Source of the DNA: Bog-756 sp963713625
Lineage (GTDB): Bacteria; Actinomycetota; Acidimicrobiia; Acidimicrobiales; RAAP-2
DNA: 64,000 nucleotides
Direction of reading: 5' to 3'
NCBI GenBank assembly: GCA_963713625.1
Contig: CAVQMN010000002.1
Span: 124,001 to 188,000 of the forward strand
Part shown: positions 60,328 through 64,000 of the stretch, in pieces
Layout: each line of letters starts with the position of its first letter
Numbering within the stretch: position 1 is the stretch's first letter
Notes under the pieces: generated by a model
Database searches by the model: none
What the model saw: only the letters and a program-made list of their open reading frames with translations
Told to the model about the DNA's origin: nothing
Made by a program: the position numbers and the translations under genes

Positions 60328-61932
60328 TTAGCCGCGGCGCCGATAGAGGGTGAAACCATCCGCCCGGCCGACCGGCAGGTAGAGGCGGTGGAAGAAGGCC
60401 AAGGTTGCCGGATCCCAGCCTTGCCCGATGGTCCCGGGGTCGGCGACGATCGCCGAACTGGCCGACAGTTGGCCGCGAACCGTCTGTTGCCATTCGGGAA
60501 GGTCGGGACCGGCGACGACGATGGCGTTGTTCGACCGGTCGGAGAGACCCTCACTCAGGTTCAGGACCTCGCCGTACGGGTCCGTCGTGTAGGGGCAGTT
60601 CCGTTGGATCTGCCTCGTCTCCACATTCAGCGCGATCAGCAGGCTGGCCGTGGTGGTCCACACACAATGCTCACTCTTCACGAACGAAGCCAGCGCGGGC
60701 TGATCCGTACTGCTTCCGACCGGACTGGTGGCAGTGGACAGCGTCAGGACGAACAGCACGGCGACGCCTGCCGCGGTGATCACTATTCGGGCCGGACGAC
60801 CCACCCCCACCATCCGGCGCCGCAGCTGATGAACCGCCATCCCGCTCAGAACGCATACCGAGCCGGCGGGAAAGTCGACATAGTGGTAGCTGAAGCTGGG
60901 TGCCACCATGATCAGGAACAGTTCCATCGCCCCGATGGCCATCCAGGGTCGGGAGCCCTTGTCCCTCCACGAGAGGGCGATGATGGCGCCGATGCCGACA
61001 ATGGCCAGGAGAGCCAGACCGTGGACGGTCACGTCGGCGTCCAATGTGGTGTGAACGGTCAGTCCGGACAGATACTGGAGCCTCTCCCAGACCGTGGCCC
61101 CGGACCCGGGACGGTTGACCTGGTCGGCGAAGACCTGGCCGTAGAACTTCCTCGGGGACGCAGCCAGAAATGGGGCGCAGATCACGATGAACGCCGCGCC
61201 GAACCCCACACCGAACCGGCCGGCTCCCCGCTTCCCGTGGCGGCGGTAGGCAATCCACAGGATCACCAGCGCCAGCGGTCCCATCCACAGTTTGATGGAG
61301 GCCGCGGCACCGACGATGACGCCGGCCCAGAGGCACGCGTTGCGGCGCGTGCTGTCGCCGATCAGCAGCATGGCGGTGAGGACGCCGAACGTCAGGAGTG
61401 GCTCGAGCAGAAGGGTGTGTTCGGCGGCCACCGTGGCCTGCCAGACGGCGTAGAGGAGACCACCCGACAATGCCGCGGCTCTGCCGCGCCACCGGAGGAT
61501 GCGGGCAATGAGTGCGGCATTCGCGGCCGCGATGACGATGAACACGATCCTGGCCATGGCCATGGCCGCCACATCGCCGGTCCAGTGGGCCAAGGCCGCG
61601 AAGGGGCTGAGGACCACCACCACGCCCGGGGGCTGGATGAAAATGAAGTCGCGGTAGGGAAGGTGCCCGGCCACAAGCTGTTCGGCCGCGGAGAACTGGA
61701 CGCCGTCGTCGTATTCGAGGACGCCGGTCAGCGTGTGCTGGACGAGCAACGGCACCAGCCGCATGACCACGGCCACCGCGAAGACCACGCCGGGTACGGC
61801 CCATCGGGCATCGAGCGCTGGCCGGTGCAGGACTGCGCCCAGGCCGGTCCTGGCCACCGGGCCGGCATCTTTGCCGCCGGGCTCATCCCCATCGTCCGTC
61901 AGCCAGTAGGACCTCGGCTGCGTCTCGGTCAC
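60328..61932 (-). CDS. GT-C fold membrane glycosyltransferase-like protein
   Basis: A 534-residue protein with about 11 transmembrane helices. The first periplasmic loop holds EYDDGVQFSAAEQLVAGHLP followed by YRDFIFIQPPG, with the acidic pair expected of GT-C/GT39-87 enzymes that use polyprenyl-phosphate sugars. The C-terminal 150 residues form a soluble extracellular part (SSTDQPALASFVKSEHCVWT). The product and acceptor are unknown. GTG 61932 is the start. Confidence 0.75.
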   Translation of the reverse strand: MTETQPRSYWLTDDGDEPGGKDAGPVARTGLGAVLHRPALDARWAVPGVVFAVAVVMRLVPLLVQHTLTGVLEYDDGVQFSAAEQLVAGHLPYRDFIFIQPPGVVVVLSPFAALAHWTGDVAAMAMARIVFIVIAAANAALIARILRWRGRAAALSGGLLYAVWQATVAAEHTLLLEPLLTFGVLTAMLLIGDSTRRNACLWAGVIVGAAASIKLWMGPLALVILWIAYRRHGKRGAGRFGVGFGAAFIVICAPFLAASPRKFYGQVFADQVNRPGSGATVWERLQYLSGLTVHTTLDADVTVHGLALLAIVGIGAIIALSWRDKGSRPWMAIGAMELFLIMVAPSFSYHYVDFPAGSVCVLSGMAVHQLRRRMVGVGRPARIVITAAGVAVLFVLTLSTATSPVGSSTDQPALASFVKSEHCVWTTTASLLIALNVETRQIQRNCPYTTDPYGEVLNLSEGLSDRSNNAIVVAGPDLPEWQQTVRGQLSASSAIVADPGTIGQGWDPATLAFFHRLYLPVGRADGFTLYRRRG

Positions 61933-62253
61933 GACTCCGTCCAGAAAGCACCGGTCCAGACGCGGATATCGGACCTGATCGTCCGGTCGCCATGGAATCC
62001 CATCCCATTGCTATCGGCTGGAGAGCGGCTGCTCTGTAGCCGGTTCGGGTGGCCACCCGGGCCGTTTCCCCGGGTGTCAGGGAGAGCGGCCCGGCGGGCC
62101 GACCGTCCACCCCGACCAAAGGCCGGGTGGAGCCCGCCCTTCCGAGTGGCATCTCGGTGCCGATAGTGTCCGGGCAGATTTCTCTCGACCCGATCCGACC
62201 AGCAGGGCCGCTCCACGGGAGCGGGCCACGGATCCGAGCACCAGGAGGTGGCC
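61933..62253. other. Divergent intergenic region between GT-C and SDR genes
   Basis: This 321-bp stretch holds no gene that I can support. It ends with AGGAGG (62243-62248), the ribosome binding site of the SDR gene. GC-rich inverted motifs near 62085-62105 are short. No operator was recognised. Confidence 0.4.
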
Positions 62254-63030
62254 ATGGCACGGCTCGACGGCAAGGTGGCGGTGATCACCGGAGGCGGCAG
62301 CGGCATCGGTCGGGTGGCGGCCGCCCTCTTCGCAGACGAAGGGGCCCGGGTCGTGGTGGCCGACGTGGTGGCTGAACACGCCGAATCTGCGGCGGTCGAG
62401 ATCGGGGCGGCTGGCGGAGAAGCCACGGCGTTCACCGTGGACGTCTCCAACGAAACCCAGGTCCAGGCCATGGTGCGGGCGGCCGTGCAGACCTATGGCG
62501 GACTCGATGTCCTTTTCAACAATGCCGGAATTTTCCCCGACGATGACGGCGGGGTACTCGACACCCCGCCGGAGACGTGGCAGAGGGTGATGGAGGTCAA
62601 CCTGAAAGGGGTGTGGCTGGGCTGTCGGGCGGCAGTCCCGGCCATGCTGGACTCGGGCGGGGGGTCGATCGTCAATGTCGCTTCGTTCGTGGCCCTGATG
62701 GGAGCGGCCACTGCCCAGATCGCCTACACCGCGTCCAAGGGGGGAGTGTTGGCTATGACCCGTGAGCTGGCCGTCGAGTACGCCCGACAGGGGATCCGGG
62801 CCAACTCGATCTGCCCCGGACCTATCGAAACCCCGTTGCTGGCCGAACTGCTCTCCGATCCGGCTCGACGCCAGCGCCGACTGGTCCACATCCCCCTGGG
62901 TCGGTTCGGACGCCCCGAGGAGATCGCAAAAGCTGCGCTCTTCCTGGCCTCGGACGACGCCTCATTCGTCACCGGGTCGGCACTGGTCGTGGACGGCGGC
63001 ATCACCGCGGCGTACGTCACCCCGGAATAG
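62254..63030 (+). CDS. Short-chain dehydrogenase/reductase (SDR family)
   Basis: A 258-residue classical SDR: NAD(P)-binding TGGGSGIG near the N-terminus, an Asp after strand 2 (VVADVVAEHA), NNAG (LFNNAGIFP), the catalytic Ser in NVASFVALMG, Tyr and Lys in AYTASKGG, and ICPGPIETPL. The Asp after strand 2 suggests NAD over NADP. The substrate is unknown. ATG 62254 follows AGGAGG with 5-base spacing and is preferred over GTG 62248. It is monocistronic. Confidence 0.9.
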   Translation: MARLDGKVAVITGGGSGIGRVAAALFADEGARVVVADVVAEHAESAAVEIGAAGGEATAFTVDVSNETQVQAMVRAAVQTYGGLDVLFNNAGIFPDDDGGVLDTPPETWQRVMEVNLKGVWLGCRAAVPAMLDSGGGSIVNVASFVALMGAATAQIAYTASKGGVLAMTRELAVEYARQGIRANSICPGPIETPLLAELLSDPARRQRRLVHIPLGRFGRPEEIAKAALFLASDDASFVTGSALVVDGGITAAYVTPE

Positions 63031-63405
63031 CCGCAGTTGACTGACAGCCGGCTCGAGCCTCCCGGATGGCATTTTTTGCCGAAACCCTCGACGGACGCGA
63101 GCGGAGACGAGAGGATGGTGGTGCGAGGGCACGGGATACTGGAGGCGTACGAGTGCCACAAGCATCACGTGGAGTCGCCGCACACATTTGGCGCCTGGCA
63201 CAAGAGCACCGCCTCTTGAGGTTCTGCTCTGAACGGGACATGGACCCCAACGACCCTGACGTCGAACAGCTGGCCCCCATCCTCGACGGCGAGGGCAGTA
63301 TCGTGCCCGACCTCGAAGACATCGACGCGGTGAGGTGACATTTCTCCTCATCGTCGAGCCGGCAGACGTCATGAACCTGGAAGCAACCGGGGGGTCGTGC
63401 AGCCT
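63031..63405. other. Weakly coding stretch after the SDR gene
   Basis: Two overlapping plus-strand frames (63037-63219 and 63066-63338) each have partly protein-like composition, such as LEAYECHKHHVESPHTFGAWH in one and DPNDPDVEQLAPILDGEG in the other. Neither has a ribosome binding site or a known family. It may be a small decayed gene with a frameshift near 63200. Confidence 0.3.
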
Positions 63406-63591
63406 CTACGGCTGAGAACTCAACACTTGAGTGGACGCCGGAAGGCGCGCACCACGTTCCCGCGCCTCCGCCTCGACACTGTGCAAGACCCTGATGATCG
63501 CCTCGTCGAGGAGCAGCCTCATCGGACCTGAACCCACGACCTCGTCGAGGAGTGCCTCGAGACGGTCCTGGGGAGTGGATTCGCGCGCCAT
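63406..63591 (-). CDS. Hypothetical small helical protein
   Basis: A 61-residue frame from ATG 63591. RESTPQDRLEALLDEVVGSG and PMRLLLDEAIIRVLHSVEAE read as amphipathic helices with plausible codon use, so it may be real. No family was recognised. The longer in-frame extension to 63741 is less protein-like. Its neighbours give no clue to a role. Confidence 0.4.
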   Translation of the reverse strand: MARESTPQDRLEALLDEVVGSGPMRLLLDEAIIRVLHSVEAEARERGARLPASTQVLSSQP

Positions 63592-64000
63592 CGGGGCATC
63601 TTGGGTCCGGCGGCGGCCGTCGTCAATTGCGAATTCGAGGTTCTCACACAGAGTGTGCGGGAGAGACACCGTCCGTGTGAAAACAGGCAGGTTGGACCTG
63701 AGCCAGGTCGAAGGTGGGCCCGAACTCAAGTTCGCCAGCATCTGTACCGATGGCCTACTACCGGGTCTGCCTTGCCCTGAACAAGGCGGACCCGGGCGAT
63801 CGGTTGGCTGCGAGGGCGACCGCCATCACGCCGGGAGCGCACGATCCGGCGTGATGGTGTGCCCCGCGGTCGCTCGAGCCACCCCTGTCGATCACCGACG
63901 CCGGTCGAATCCGGTTCATGGCGGGTCGGCGCCTGCCCGAGAACAGCGACGGACGCCTTCCCCGAAGGCGTCAGCGGTAGACCCAGCGGTGCACCGGTTC
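63592..64000. repeat. Non-coding end region with three inverted repeats
   Basis: No gene is supported. Three stem-loops stand out. GCCTTG/CAAGGC lies at about 63770-63788. CCATCACGCCGG (63823-63834) pairs with CCGGCGTGATGG (63846-63857), a perfect 12-bp repeat with an 11-base loop. GACGCCTTC (63952-63960) pairs with GAAGGCGTC (63964-63972) with a 3-base loop, terminator-like. The window ends before any adjoining gene can be seen. Confidence 0.55.

Noticed and set aside
63335..63415. A 26-codon frame beginning with a GTGA overlap and ending CSLYG
   Set aside because: There is no ribosome binding site or precursor-peptide partner gene, it overlaps another predicted gene, and the coupling may be chance.
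1..64000. CRISPR arrays, rRNA genes, transposases or prophage genes
   Set aside because: I looked for regularly spaced repeats, rRNA landmarks and transposase or phage motifs and saw none.

Overview
The window is about 68% GC, with short operons joined by ATGA/GTGA stop-start overlaps and frequent GTG starts. It carries an actinobacterial-type LexA box in front of recA, a CIRCE element in front of groEL, a coproheme decarboxylase of the actinobacterial/firmicute haem route, and rimO-pgsA-cinA next to recA. This points to a free-living Actinomycetota chromosome. The Acidimicrobiia are my best guess, but that is an inference and not something read directly.

Layout. (1) 1-8.3 kb: a signalling locus on the minus strand (GAF-GGDEF-EAL protein, two stand-alone receivers, a 1,122-residue hybrid histidine kinase, a methyltransferase) and a divergent LuxR-type regulator. 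The two end genes and the LuxR gene carry nonsense or frameshift lesions, so the locus looks partly decayed. (2) 8.3-17.4 kb: aldo/keto reductase, a Tat-exported dimethylformamidase-like protein, recA with its LexA box, a DUF3048 protein, and cinA-pgsA-rimO. (3) 17.4-23.3 kb: a gene-poor stretch with tRNA-Ser(GCU), a methyltransferase, a GDSL hydrolase, a membrane protein, and a three-gene unit ending in a YcaQ/AlkX-like DNA glycosylase. (4) 23.3-34.1 kb: an eight-gene minus-strand Pst-type phosphate operon, the most unusual part of the window. It encodes PstC, PstA, PstB and a PstS whose membrane anchor is reached only through a -1 frameshift at a GGGAAAC heptamer. It also encodes a 966-residue second binding protein, two paralogous anchored secreted proteins of no recognised family, and a sortase-fold protein that has lost its catalytic residues. 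Its promoter and a palindrome shared with the next transcription unit can be read from the sequence.

(5) 34.3-46.3 kb: groEL without groES, chdC, larE, a NIL-domain protein, methyltransferase, NUDIX, two GNAT enzymes, an ArsB-like permease, an FKBP lipoprotein, larC-larB, pheA and tRNA-Ser(UGA). larB, larC and larE together make the nickel-pincer cofactor of lactate racemase-type enzymes. No larA is in the window. (6) 46.3-64 kb: an accessory region with a hygromycin-kinase-like gene next to the tRNA, an internally deleted MFS exporter opposite a MerR regulator, and two glycosidases. It continues with a four-gene flavin monooxygenase operon (SsuD, two NtaA/SnaA/DszA-type enzymes, one further LLM enzyme), a MarR-controlled MFS exporter, a GT-C membrane protein, an SDR enzyme, and a weakly coding end with several perfect inverted repeats.

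Functions are assigned from motifs and domain order read by eye. No database search was possible.
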